This document shows positions 35,154 to 43,753 of a DNA stretch of 64,000 nucleotides, piece after piece (position 1 is the stretch's first letter; each line of letters starts with the position of its first letter). This DNA comes from Nocardioides iriomotensis. Its GTDB lineage: Bacteria > Actinomycetota > Actinomycetes > Propionibacteriales > Nocardioidaceae. The translations under genes were made by a program, and so were the position numbers. The notes beneath the pieces were generated by a model that saw only the letters and a program-made list of their open reading frames with translations, was not told the DNA's origin and made no database searches. The stretch covers positions 1-64,000 of the forward strand of contig NZ_SDPU01000010.1 of the NCBI RefSeq assembly GCF_004168035.1, read 5' to 3'.

Positions 35154-36530
35154 TCAAAGACGCGACAATCGCGCGGCCTTGGCGTTCCTCTCCTCGGCCT
35201 CCCAGAGCTTCCGAGCCTCGGCCGCGCCCCGGTGACGAGCCCGCACGTGCACCGGGCCGGGTGGGCTGTCGATGTGCACGTCGGCGAGACCGAGCCGGCG
35301 CTGCAGCGGCCCCTGGCTGAGCCGGACCGACTGCACCCGCGCGTGGCGGACCGCGTGCGTCGAGCGCGTGAACCAGCCCTGCCGCGAGACGATGAGGTCG
35401 TCTCCCATCCCCACGCCCATGAAGCGGCGGCCGAACGGGTCCAGCCACGTCGCGCTCGTGGGCGGCAGGTCGAGCTCGATCCCGGCCACGTCGACGTCGA
35501 CGTCGACGTCGACGTCATGACCGCGCAGCAGGTGGGACGCGAGCGCGTGGACGGCCGCGAGGTCGGCCACCGGCATGACCGTGGTCGCCGAGGGGCCGCC
35601 GTCGGTCTCGGACGTACCGCCGGCGCCGGCCACGGAGACGTCGAGCTTCGCCCAGCCGAAGGGGCGCCACAGCGCGGGCTCGCTGATCACGATGCCCTGG
35701 ACACGCGCGAGCGTGATGGTCTGCGTGTTCCGGTCGAACAGGCCGCGGCGCACCTGGAGGCCGACCCGGGTCTGGCTGACCGTGAAGCCGTAGTAGCCCG
35801 AGAAGCGGCGCAGCACGACCAGGCCGAAGCCGATCAGCACGGGAAGGCCGGGTGCGACGACGAGCCCACCCACGAAGACGGCCGAGAGAGTGAACACGAG
35901 CACTGCCAGCAGCAGGGCGATCGTCTCTGGCGACAGCAGGATGCTCAGCAGGAGGGTGCGCAGGTCGAGCACCGCGATGTCGTGGTCGGGCGCCACCCAC
36001 GAGGGTGATCCTTCTGGCGAGGCGTCCTCGACCGACGACGGTTGCACCGAACGCCGCACGGCGTCGCGGCGGTCGAGCAGGACCTGGCGGACTCGCTGCG
36101 CCTCGGCGAGCGGGAGGAACGCGAGAGAACCCTCCTTGTCGCCGCCGGCGACGTCCATCTTGAGCTCCGCGAGGCCGAAGAGCCGTGCCACGAAGGGTTG
36201 GACGATGTCGATGCCCTGGAGCCGGTCGATCCGGATCCGGCGCGACTGGTGGTAGACGACGCCGGTGTCGATGCGCAGTTCTCGGTCGTCGATCCAGTAG
36301 CGGGTGCGCAGCCACGACGCCCACCCGTAGACCGCTCCGGCGAGCAGCACGGTGAGCAGGATCACGCCGAGGACGCCGAGGTTGCCCGTGCGCAGGTCGT
36401 CCCAGGTGGTCGCGGCGACGGCGACGAGGAAGATCGAACCGCGGACCAGGGGGGTCAGCGGCGACAGCCGGTGGAACGGCTTGTCCGGCGGCGGCTCACG
36501 CGACGGCGGTGGAGGAAAGTCCTCGGTCAC
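35154..36530 (-). CDS. YdbT-type membrane protein with bacterial PH (DUF304) domains
   Basis: A 458-residue membrane protein with a Pro-rich N-terminus (EDFPPPPSREPPPDKP), two helix pairs and at least two bPH2 domains. The first holds YWIDDRELRIDTGVVYHQSR, RIDRLQGIDIVQPFVARLFG; the second holds YYGFTVSQTRVGLQVRRGLF; a third is near the C-terminus. A (Asp-Val)5 run stands between domains 2 and 3, encoded by a hexanucleotide repeat. Partner of the next gene by ATGA overlap; YdbS/YdbT pairs are widespread, role unclear (membrane or antimicrobial-peptide stress). Confidence 0.88.
   Translation of the reverse strand: MTEDFPPPPSREPPPDKPFHRLSPLTPLVRGSIFLVAVAATTWDDLRTGNLGVLGVILLTVLLAGAVYGWASWLRTRYWIDDRELRIDTGVVYHQSRRIRIDRLQGIDIVQPFVARLFGLAELKMDVAGGDKEGSLAFLPLAEAQRVRQVLLDRRDAVRRSVQPSSVEDASPEGSPSWVAPDHDIAVLDLRTLLLSILLSPETIALLLAVLVFTLSAVFVGGLVVAPGLPVLIGFGLVVLRRFSGYYGFTVSQTRVGLQVRRGLFDRNTQTITLARVQGIVISEPALWRPFGWAKLDVSVAGAGGTSETDGGPSATTVMPVADLAAVHALASHLLRGHDVDVDVDVDVAGIELDLPPTSATWLDPFGRRFMGVGMGDDLIVSRQGWFTRSTHAVRHARVQSVRLSQGPLQRRLGLADVHIDSPPGPVHVRARHRGAAEARKLWEAEERNAKAARLSRL
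35488..35517. repeat. Hexanucleotide (GTCGAC)~5 repeat in frame
   Basis: Five tandem six-base units inside the YdbT-type gene, encoding alternating Asp and Val. Slippage would change the linker by two residues per unit without a frameshift. Confidence 0.9.
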
Positions 36531-37030
36531 AGGCCGGCCGCCTGCGCCTCACCGGCGGCCGTCAACCTGTCACGCAGCCGCGCGGCCTCCTCCGCGCGCA
36601 GTCCGGGGATGTGGGCGGACGTGCCGGGCGCCGCGGTGTGGAGCTGGATCCGAGCCAGGCCGTAGGCCCGCTCGACCGGCCCCGCCTGCACGTCGACGTA
36701 CTGCATCCGGCCGTAGGGCACCACGACCAGCCTCCGGAACAGGGCACCTCGAGTGACGTAGAGCTCGTCCTCGAGCTCGGCGTACCCCCAGCGCCGCGCG
36801 TTGCGGCCGATCATCCACCAGGTGAAGCCGGCGAGGCCGAGGACGACGGCGGCCGTGACCGGCCAGAGCCACACGGGGAGGTCGAGGACGACCTCCAGTC
36901 CGATCAGGAGCAGGGCCAGCACGCCGAGCGTGCTCAGCAGCACCGTGCGGCGCATCCGCACGAGAGCCGGCGAGACGCGTTGCCACGCGGCCTCCGGAGG
37001 CGCGAAGAGGCTGTCGTCCGACCCGCTCAT
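36527..37030 (-). CDS. YdbS-type bacterial PH-domain membrane protein
   Basis: A 167-residue protein with two helices (VLLSTLGVLALLLIGLEVVL and LWPVTAAVVLGLAGFTWWMI) and one bPH2 domain (RWGYAELEDELYVTRGALFR, VVPYGRMQYVDVQAGPVERA, ARIQLHTAAPGT). It is first in a two-gene unit with the YdbT-type protein, joined by an ATGA overlap, and they probably form one complex. ATG 37030 follows TAGTCT by 6 nt (leaderless). Divergent from the sulfotransferase gene across 29 bp. Confidence 0.9.
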   Translation of the reverse strand: MSGSDDSLFAPPEAAWQRVSPALVRMRRTVLLSTLGVLALLLIGLEVVLDLPVWLWPVTAAVVLGLAGFTWWMIGRNARRWGYAELEDELYVTRGALFRRLVVVPYGRMQYVDVQAGPVERAYGLARIQLHTAAPGTSAHIPGLRAEEAARLRDRLTAAGEAQAAGL

Positions 37031-37036
37031 GAGGCG

Positions 37037-37042
37037 AGACTA
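37037..37042 (-). promoter_or_regulatory. -10 element of leaderless YdbS-type gene
   Basis: TAGTCT on the minus strand, 6 nt before ATG 37030. On the other strand AAGGAT (37048-37053) stands 6 nt before GTG 37060 and may serve the sulfotransferase. Confidence 0.55.
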
Positions 37043-37059
37043 CGTGCAAGGATGACGCG

Positions 37060-37734
37060 GTGAACGCACCGCCGGACCCGCCCGACGACGGACCTCGGCA
37101 CCTCTTCATCGTCACGTACGGCCGCTCGGGCTCGACCCTGCTCCTGGGTGTCCTGAACTCCATCCCCGGCTACCTGATCCGTGGCGAGAACGACGGCGCC
37201 GCGTACTTCCTCCACCAGTTCCACGCAGCGGCGACTCACCGCAAGCGTCGGCTCCGCAAGCGCTTCGAGCTGCCCCTGGACACGACCAACCCGCACTTCG
37301 GCCTCGACGACTTCCCCGGCAAGGTCTCGCTGCGGATCCTGCGTCGCCTCGTCACCGAGACCCTTCTCCGGCCCGAGCCCGACACGCGAGTGACCGGGTT
37401 CAAGGAGATCCGGTGGTACCAGGAGGACGTCCCGGCGTACGTCGAGTTCCTCCGGCAGCTCTTCCCGGACGCGCGGTTCGTGATCAACACGCGCGACCAC
37501 GAGGCCGTGCTCAACAGCGGATGGTGGCCGGAGAAACCGAGAGACGGCCGGCTGGAGCGCATGGAGTCGGCGATCCTCGACGTCGCGGACTCGCTGGGCG
37601 ACGCGGCCTACCGGGTGCACTTCGACGACTACACTGCCGACCCAACTGCTCTCCGGGGTCTCTTCGAGTGGCTCGGTGAGCAGTTCGACGAGACCCGGGT
37701 GCGCGGAGTCCTCGGCGTCCGTCATTCTGTTTGA
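37060..37734 (+). CDS. Sulfotransferase family protein
   Basis: A 224-residue PAPS-dependent sulfotransferase-like P-loop protein. The 5'-phosphosulfate loop is FIVTYGRSGSTLLLGVLN and the 3'-phosphate region is RFVINTRDHEAVLNSGWW; a TGFKEIRWY segment and a C-terminal HFDDYTADPTALRGLFEWLG are typical. The start is GTG 37060. First gene of the surface-polymer locus and followed, 39 bp later, by a methyltransferase. It would add sulfate to a sugar or lipid; the acceptor is unknown. Confidence 0.85.
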   Translation: MNAPPDPPDDGPRHLFIVTYGRSGSTLLLGVLNSIPGYLIRGENDGAAYFLHQFHAAATHRKRRLRKRFELPLDTTNPHFGLDDFPGKVSLRILRRLVTETLLRPEPDTRVTGFKEIRWYQEDVPAYVEFLRQLFPDARFVINTRDHEAVLNSGWWPEKPRDGRLERMESAILDVADSLGDAAYRVHFDDYTADPTALRGLFEWLGEQFDETRVRGVLGVRHSV

Positions 37735-37773
37735 CTCTCCGACAACAACGTCCCGATCCGTCCGAGGAGCGCA

Positions 37774-38601
37774 GTGAGCACCCATCTTGCGATCACGCTG
37801 CTGGTGGTCGCGTTCCTGCTGCTGCTGGTCGTCCAGGTCGTCATCCTCTTCTACGTCCGCGGCGCGCTCACCGGTGACGAGGCGAGCGAGCCGGTCGACG
37901 AGGAGCCGCAGCCGCACCGCCGCACCGAGACCGCCGGTCTCGTGGGACGGCTGCGCCGCAACGGCGCCGAGCAGCACTCGCGCACCGTTCGTGAGATCGA
38001 GGCGCTGATCGACCTGCGCGCGCTCGTGCCGGCCCGCACCACCATGCCCTCGACTCAAGGCTGGGCGGCCAGTCCCCTCACCGTCTCCGCGCTCGTGCGC
38101 GAGGTGCTCGAGACCCGTCCTCAGCTGGTCGTCGAGGCCGGGAGCGGAGGTTCCTCGGTGTGGGTCGGTTACTGCCTGGAGCGGAACGGCGGCGGCCGCT
38201 GTGTGTCGCTCGACCACGACGCCGACTACGCCGCGAAGACGCGAGCCGACATCGAGAGGCACGGGCTCACCGACTACGTCGAGGTCGTGCACTGCCCGCT
38301 CGTCTCGGTCGACGTCGCCGGCGAGACGTTCCAGTGGTACGACCTGAGCAAGGTCGAGGGACTCGACGGCATCGACATCGTGTTCGTCGACGGGCCTCCC
38401 GGCACGACCGGCCCGCTGGCGCGCTACCCGGCGTTCCCCGTCCTGCGTGACCGGTGCGCACCCGGCGCCCGGTTCATCCTCGACGACGCCGCGCGCCCCG
38501 ACGAGAAGGCGATCGTGCACCGCTGGACCCACGAGCACGGAGCGACGGTCGTGGACCGGACTCCCGGTCCCCTCGGCTGCGCCACGGTTCGGGCGGACTG
38601 A
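37774..38601 (+). CDS. Membrane-anchored class I methyltransferase
   Basis: A 275-residue protein with one N-terminal helix (ITLLVVAFLLLLVVQVVILF), a charged linker and a Methyltransf_24-type domain: VVEAGSGGSSVWVGYCLERN (motif I), CVSLDHDADYA, IDIVFVDGPPGTTGPLARYP. The GTG start has a GAGGAG ribosome site. The anchor would hold it at the inner membrane face. It may methylate a polymer sugar or lipid carrier (inference from the locus). Confidence 0.82.
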   Translation: MSTHLAITLLVVAFLLLLVVQVVILFYVRGALTGDEASEPVDEEPQPHRRTETAGLVGRLRRNGAEQHSRTVREIEALIDLRALVPARTTMPSTQGWAASPLTVSALVREVLETRPQLVVEAGSGGSSVWVGYCLERNGGGRCVSLDHDADYAAKTRADIERHGLTDYVEVVHCPLVSVDVAGETFQWYDLSKVEGLDGIDIVFVDGPPGTTGPLARYPAFPVLRDRCAPGARFILDDAARPDEKAIVHRWTHEHGATVVDRTPGPLGCATVRAD

Positions 38602-38633
38602 GCGGCGCCCGCATGCCACGATCCCTCCCACGG

Positions 38634-38688
38634 CGTTGCATGGCCTCTGCAACGAATTTCGCCCCGCGGTCGTCCCGTTCGCTACACT
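38634..38688 (+). promoter_or_regulatory. Inverted repeat and promoter before the large glycosyltransferase
   Basis: CGTTGCA-N7-TGCAACG (38634-38654, perfect 7-bp arms) could be a terminator for the methyltransferase or an operator. TACACT (38683-38688) fits a -10 about 66 nt before ATG 38755. This accounts for the 153-bp gap. Confidence 0.45.
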
Positions 38689-38754
38689 TTCCGGCTGTTG
38701 TGCAGGCAGCCGTCCCAGGAAGGATCACGGGCGGATCACCCGTCAGGTACTCCG

Positions 38755-41700
38755 ATGGTCGCTGGTAACCAGCAGCACCCAGGTCCCGAGGGACCGGTCA
38801 CGTCGCGGGCGGCCTCGTCCGCGCGCCGACTCGCGGACCGGCTCCTGGGGCGTCGGAGCGACCCCTCGGGTGACGACGACCAACGGCCCGCCACCCGTGT
38901 CGACCGCCTTGTCGAGTCCGGGATCTTCGACGTCGAGTACTACACCGCCACGTCCGGGCGCGAGTTCGAGTCCGACCGGCACGCGGCGCGGCACTGCATC
39001 AACGTCGGCATGCCACAAGGCCGCTCGCCGCACCCGCTGCTCGACATCTACTCCGTGCCGCGCACTGTGCGCACCGCCTGGCGCCGTGGTCAGATCGGCA
39101 AGGTCGTCGAGCACCTGGAGTCCGAGGCCGGGTGGGGCGCCTCCTCGGGACCGCTGTTCTACCCGCCGGCCCTGACCGACCCGCGCATCGGTCCCGACAA
39201 GCCCGGCTCCGCCATCGCGCAGTTCGTCGCCCTGGCCGACGACGGCTCGCTGCTCCCGGTCCCGCCCGGCTACTGGGGGCCCGCGCCGACACTCCGGGAG
39301 GCCCGCCGTGGACTCGTGGAGCACGTCCGAAACGCCGCCAACGACCTCCACGACGACGAGCAGCAGCGGACGGCCGGTCACCAGCCGGCGATCGACAGCC
39401 TCGCGGACGAGGTCAAGAGCTTCATCTCCACGTCGGTCGAGACACCACGCGTGTCGATCCTGTGCGGCCCTCCGACGTCACCACGCCAGTTCATCGAGAC
39501 CCTGGACCGGCTGCGCGACCAGACGCTGACCGACTGGGAGCTGCTGGTGCCGTCGGGCGACTGGGATCCCGAGCTCAACCGCGTCGTGGAGGTGGCCTCG
39601 ACGCGCGACTCGCGGCTCAAGGTGGTCGAGAGCTGCTCGGGGACCGATCCCGACCACTGCGGGTCGCTGTGGAACAGCGCCGGCGAGTTCGTCGTGTTCC
39701 TAACCCCGAACGCGGTCTGGGACGACGACTTCCTGCGTGCGATGAGTGCCACGCTGGAGCTGCGCGGCCTCGATGCCGGTCAGGCCTGGCTCACTCGTGA
39801 CGACGACGGGCACGAGATGCTGCTGTCGTTCGGGGAGACGCACGACAGGCTGCTGTACTCCCGGAACCTGAGTCTCGGCGGCGCCATGGTTCGTCGGAGC
39901 CGCCTGGTCCGTGACCACGTCCGGCACGTCTGCCAGGCGCAGCGCCGACCGCAGGCCGGACACGACTTCCTGCTCGGAGTCGCGCACGACGTCAACTGGC
40001 CGCTGCTGCCCCTCGTCGGCGGCCGCCGCGTCTCCGTGCCCGCGATCCTGCCGCTCGGCGGCGGCCACGACACGGCAGCCCACGTCGTGCAGCGACACCT
40101 CCTCGAGTGCCCCCGACACACCGTCACGCCGACCACGACGCGGGTCGCCGGCCGGGTCTCCGTCGTCATCCCGACGTACGACGAGTTCCGCATGACGATC
40201 GCTGCTGTCAACGCCACGCTCCGCACGACCGGCACCGACGACGTCGAGATAGTGATCGTCGACAACGGCTCCAAGCCCGAGGTCGGTGCCCGTCTCGTCT
40301 CGGCCTTTCTCAGCGAACCGCGCGTCCGCTACCACCGCCTCGCCCGCAACCTGAACTTCGCGCTCGGCTGCAACGCCGGGTTCGCAGTCTCAACCGGTGA
40401 GCTCGTCGTCTTCCTCAACAACGACACGATCCCGAGGGGCGACTGGCTGGGCACGATGCTGCCCAAGCTCGACGACGAGAGCGTCCGCGGCGTCCAGCCG
40501 CTCCTGCTCTACCCCGACGACACGATCCAGACCGCCGGGACTTACTTCCCGGCCAAGGACACGCTGCCCTGCCACTTCCTCGTCGGCCATCCGCCCGAGG
40601 ACGCGAGCAAGGCCGGGGACCGGCGCTTCGCCGCGATCACCGGCGCCGCGATGCTGGTCCGCGCGGCAGAGTTCGAGCAGCTCGGCGGCTTCGACGTCGA
40701 GTTCGTCAACGGCATGGAGGACGTCGACCTCTGCCTGCGCGCGGTCGAGCTCTTCGGCGGCGGCTTCCAGGTGGCACCGGACGCGCGCGTGACGCATCTC
40801 GAGGGCAAGACCCCCGGACGCGGCGACCACATCCTCGCCAACCGCGCGGCTTTCATGCGGCGGTGGCGGTCGCGCCTGCCCCAACCCGACACCGACCGTC
40901 TCACCGACATCGGCTTCCGGCTCGCCCACATCGGCGCCGACGACGTCGCGATCCCGGTGCCGCGTCCGGTGCTCACTCGCGACGGCGGCGGCCGTCTGCT
41001 CGACTCCCCCGATCGACTGCGTTGGGGCATCAAGCTCCCCTCGATACCGGGGCCGTCCGGCGACCACTGGGGTGACACGCACCTGGCGCGCTCGCTCGCC
41101 AACGCGCTCCGTGAGCTCGACCAGGACGTCGTCACGTATCGCCGCGGCACGCACCAGTCCAACGCGTCGTACCTCGACGACGTCGTGCTGGGCATCCGCG
41201 GACTCGAGCGCATTCACCCTCAGGCGGGCAAGATCAACGTTCTCTGGGTGATCAGTCACCCGGACGACGTGACGGTCGACGAGCTCCAGTCGTTCGACCT
41301 GGTCTTCGCGGCGTCGGAGTCCTGGAGCCGCTCGATGACCGCGCGTTCCGGGCGACCCGTGCATGTCCTCCGGCAGGCCGTCGACGCACGGCAGCTGCCG
41401 GCCTCGGACGCACCCGCCGGTGACGGCTCGCGACCCGTTTTCGTCGGCGGGAAGTACGGCGACCGTCGCCGCCAGGTCGTCTTCGACGCCATGCAGGCCG
41501 GCATCGACTTCGAGGTGCACGGCCCGGGCTGGGAGGGGCTGGTCCCCGCCCCGGTCCTGCGCAGCTCGTACGTCCCCAACCACGAGGTGACGTCCGTCTA
41601 CCGCGCTCGCGGCCTGGTGCTGGCAGACCACTGGGACGACATGGCCCGTGAGGGCTTCATCGCCAACCGCATCTTCGACGCCGTCGGCGCGGGCGCGCGA

Positions 41701-41919
41701 GTGATCAGCGACGACGTCCCAGGGATCGAGGACGCATTCGACGGCGCCGTCCAGGTCTACCGTTCCGTCGACGAGCTCGCCTACCTGTGCAGCCTCGACG
41801 GTCGTGAGCGCTTCCCCAAGCCCGAAGCCCTCGCGCAGATCGCGCTTCGCGTGCGGAACGAGGAGTCGTTCCTCTCGCGGGCCCGCGTCCTGGTCGAGGC
41901 AGTACGACGCACGCTCTGA
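38755..41919 (+). CDS. Three-module glycosyltransferase (GT2 - GT2 - CgeB-like GT)
   Basis: A 1054-residue cytosolic enzyme. Residues ~45-105 hold the short polymer module (IFDVEYYTATSGREF..., GMPQGRSPHPLLD). Residues ~230-330 are a first GT2-like fold that lacks a clean DxD. Residues ~465-700 are an intact GT2 (VSVVIPTYDEFRMTIAAVNA, VDNGS, FLNNDTIP, GMEDVDLCLRA). Residues ~755-1050 match CgeB/GT4-like enzymes (VFVGGKYGDRRRQVVFDAM, FIANRIFDAVGAGARVISDD). ATG 38755 is chosen; an upstream TTG is less likely. Probably extends a rhamnose-containing surface glycan, since rmlA follows 42 bp later. Confidence 0.87.
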   Translation: MVAGNQQHPGPEGPVTSRAASSARRLADRLLGRRSDPSGDDDQRPATRVDRLVESGIFDVEYYTATSGREFESDRHAARHCINVGMPQGRSPHPLLDIYSVPRTVRTAWRRGQIGKVVEHLESEAGWGASSGPLFYPPALTDPRIGPDKPGSAIAQFVALADDGSLLPVPPGYWGPAPTLREARRGLVEHVRNAANDLHDDEQQRTAGHQPAIDSLADEVKSFISTSVETPRVSILCGPPTSPRQFIETLDRLRDQTLTDWELLVPSGDWDPELNRVVEVASTRDSRLKVVESCSGTDPDHCGSLWNSAGEFVVFLTPNAVWDDDFLRAMSATLELRGLDAGQAWLTRDDDGHEMLLSFGETHDRLLYSRNLSLGGAMVRRSRLVRDHVRHVCQAQRRPQAGHDFLLGVAHDVNWPLLPLVGGRRVSVPAILPLGGGHDTAAHVVQRHLLECPRHTVTPTTTRVAGRVSVVIPTYDEFRMTIAAVNATLRTTGTDDVEIVIVDNGSKPEVGARLVSAFLSEPRVRYHRLARNLNFALGCNAGFAVSTGELVVFLNNDTIPRGDWLGTMLPKLDDESVRGVQPLLLYPDDTIQTAGTYFPAKDTLPCHFLVGHPPEDASKAGDRRFAAITGAAMLVRAAEFEQLGGFDVEFVNGMEDVDLCLRAVELFGGGFQVAPDARVTHLEGKTPGRGDHILANRAAFMRRWRSRLPQPDTDRLTDIGFRLAHIGADDVAIPVPRPVLTRDGGGRLLDSPDRLRWGIKLPSIPGPSGDHWGDTHLARSLANALRELDQDVVTYRRGTHQSNASYLDDVVLGIRGLERIHPQAGKINVLWVISHPDDVTVDELQSFDLVFAASESWSRSMTARSGRPVHVLRQAVDARQLPASDAPAGDGSRPVFVGGKYGDRRRQVVFDAMQAGIDFEVHGPGWEGLVPAPVLRSSYVPNHEVTSVYRARGLVLADHWDDMAREGFIANRIFDAVGAGARVISDDVPGIEDAFDGAVQVYRSVDELAYLCSLDGRERFPKPEALAQIALRVRNEESFLSRARVLVEAVRRTL

Positions 41920-41949
41920 GGGCGGATGCCGGCTCGAGCCCGCGTGTCC

Positions 41950-41955
41950 TAGGGT
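41950..41955 (+). promoter_or_regulatory. -10 element of leaderless rmlA
   Basis: TAGGGT, 6 nt, then ATG 41962. Confidence 0.6.
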
Positions 41956-41961
41956 ACGAAG

Positions 41962-42828
41962 ATGCGCGGAATCATCCTCGCCGGAGGTACCGGGTCGCGT
42001 CTCCACCCGATCACACTGGGTGTGAGCAAGCAGCTCATGCCGGTGTACGACAAGCCGATGGTCTACTACCCGTTGTCGACGCTCATGCTCGCCGGGATCA
42101 AGGACGTCCTCGTCATCACGACGCCCGAGGACGCAACTTCCTTCAAGCGCCTGCTCGGCGACGGGGCCCAGTTCGGCATCTCGCTCTCGTACGCCGTCCA
42201 GGACGCGCCCAACGGCCTCGCAGAGGCGTTCATCATCGGCGAGGAGCACATCGGTGACGACCCGGTCGGCCTGATCCTCGGAGACAACCTGTTCTACGGC
42301 CCAGGGCTGGGCACGCATCTGCAGGCGATGGCCGAGCCGGATGGGGCGACGATCTTCGGCTATCGGGTCGCGGACCCGACGGCCTACGGAGTAGTCGAGT
42401 TCGACTCATCGGGGAAGGCGATCTCCTTGGAGGAGAAGCCCGCCCGTCCGAAGAGCAGCTACGCCGTGCCCGGCCTCTACTTCTACGCCAACGACGTCGT
42501 GAAGCATGCCCGGTCGCTCCAGCCCTCGAAGCGCGGAGAGCTGGAGATCACCGACCTCAACCGCATCTATCTGGAGCAAGGCCTCCTGACCGTAGAGATC
42601 CTCCAGCGCGGCACGGCGTGGCTTGACACCGGCACCGTGGACGACCTCAACGAGGCTGCGAGCTTCGTGCGCACGATCGAGTCGCGCCAAGGTCTGAGGA
42701 TCGGTGTTCCCGAGGAGGCCGCCTGGCGCATGGGCTGGCTCAGTGACTCCGAGCTCGCGGATCGGGCGGAACCGCTGGTCAAGAGTGGCTACGGTCGCTA
42801 TCTCCAACAGCTTCTCGACGCGCGCTAG
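41962..42828 (+). CDS. rmlA: Glucose-1-phosphate thymidylyltransferase RmlA
   Basis: A 288-residue nucleotidyltransferase making dTDP-glucose, first step to dTDP-rhamnose. The signature is [20 protein letters not shown], then [14 protein letters not shown], and D in [30 protein letters not shown] and [14 protein letters not shown] are also typical. Full length. rmlB/C/D are not in the window. It has its own leaderless promoter between the large glycosyltransferase and a convergent methyltransferase. Confidence 0.97.
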   Translation: MRGIILAGGTGSRLHPITLGVSKQLMPVYDKPMVYYPLSTLMLAGIKDVLVITTPEDATSFKRLLGDGAQFGISLSYAVQDAPNGLAEAFIIGEEHIGDDPVGLILGDNLFYGPGLGTHLQAMAEPDGATIFGYRVADPTAYGVVEFDSSGKAISLEEKPARPKSSYAVPGLYFYANDVVKHARSLQPSKRGELEITDLNRIYLEQGLLTVEILQRGTAWLDTGTVDDLNEAASFVRTIESRQGLRIGVPEEAAWRMGWLSDSELADRAEPLVKSGYGRYLQQLLDAR

Positions 42829-42856
42829 CCGATCGACGGGTGATGTCGAGCATCGG
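42829..42856. terminator. Candidate terminator between rmlA and methyltransferase
   Basis: CCGAT-CGAC ... GTCG-AGC-ATCGG makes an interrupted 9-bp stem right after the rmlA stop, between convergent genes. No T-run. Confidence 0.4.
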
Positions 42857-42864
42857 TCCTTCGC

Positions 42865-43698
42865 TCAGATGGCCCTAGCCGTCCGCCGCAACCGTGCGTA
42901 GAACTCGACGGCGCCATGAGGCGCCTCGACATGCTCCACGTGCCACGCACTGAGACCCATGGCGACCAGCTCAAGCAGCTGGTCGTTGAACGCTTCTGGC
43001 GTGAAGGTCCAGACGTGCGCGTCGATGTACTCGCCGTTTCGGGCACGCTCCACCGCTGCCATGACCTCGTCGAGGGTGTGGACGCGAGCGGTCGCCAGAT
43101 CGGGATTCTCGCCCCGCCACAGGGCGGCGGTGTCGACCTCGACCTTGTCCCTCAGACTGTCGAACACCGCTCGGACCGTGGGCCTGAGGTCGCGGTCCAT
43201 GTGCGCCTGCAACATCTGACCGACAGTTGTCGGCGGCCGGAACACGTCGAAACAGTAGCGGCGATCCGGGATGGCAAGAACCAGCGCTCCGCCCGGGTCG
43301 ACGACATCACCGAGCTCCCCCAACCAACCGACAACGTCCGGCACGTGCTCGATCACGTGCGACGCGAACGCCCACGAGAACGGGGCTTCGGCCTCCACAG
43401 CGTCGACGAGCGAGACGAGGTTGTCGTCACCGCTCAACGGGAAGTCGATCGATGGAATGCTGGCGACATCCACCAGCGGGTCGTCCCTGTACCTCCTGAC
43501 CAGCTCGTCGCGGTCGAAGACATCCGCGTAGAACACGTCCGCCGCGTCTCTGGTGATGACGGGTGCGTGAAGCGGACCGATCTCGAGCCCACGGCCTCGG
43601 CTGAAGTCGTAGAGGCTCCACAGGTGAGCGCGGCGCTCCACGCGCCATCTCTCCTCGGCCAAGGCACTCTCCCACCCCGCATGCGTTGCTCTCGACAC
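42865..43698 (-). CDS. SAM-dependent methyltransferase of the surface-polymer locus
   Basis: A 277-residue class I methyltransferase. Motif I is GLEIGPLHAPVITRD, a form typical of polysaccharide-locus enzymes. SWAFASHVIEHVPDVVGWLG and GGALVLAIPDRRYCFDVFRP follow. The C-terminal part includes HVWTFTPEAFNDQLLELVAM. The start is uncertain: GTG 43698 (MSRATHAGWE) keeps clear of the divergent ugd promoter, while GTG 43764 or ATG 43755 would overlap it and the ugd start. It faces rmlA and is divergent from ugd, consistent with polymer tailoring. Confidence 0.83.
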   Translation of the reverse strand: MSRATHAGWESALAEERWRVERRAHLWSLYDFSRGRGLEIGPLHAPVITRDAADVFYADVFDRDELVRRYRDDPLVDVASIPSIDFPLSGDDNLVSLVDAVEAEAPFSWAFASHVIEHVPDVVGWLGELGDVVDPGGALVLAIPDRRYCFDVFRPPTTVGQMLQAHMDRDLRPTVRAVFDSLRDKVEVDTAALWRGENPDLATARVHTLDEVMAAVERARNGEYIDAHVWTFTPEAFNDQLLELVAMGLSAWHVEHVEAPHGAVEFYARLRRTARAI

Positions 43699-43740
43699 TA
43701 CCGACGGTCGTGCGATGCGGGCCGAGCCGCGCGACTCTTC

Positions 43741-43746
43741 TACACT
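43741..43746 (+). promoter_or_regulatory. -10 element of leaderless UDP-glucose dehydrogenase gene
   Basis: TACACT, 7 nt (CCCCACC), then ATG 43754. Supports this start over GTG/ATG codons further upstream. Confidence 0.65.
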
Positions 43747-43753
43747 CCCCACC

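Noticed and set aside
35488-35517. CRISPR-like or minisatellite array
   Set aside because: Only a six-base tandem unit with no spacers, translated in frame.
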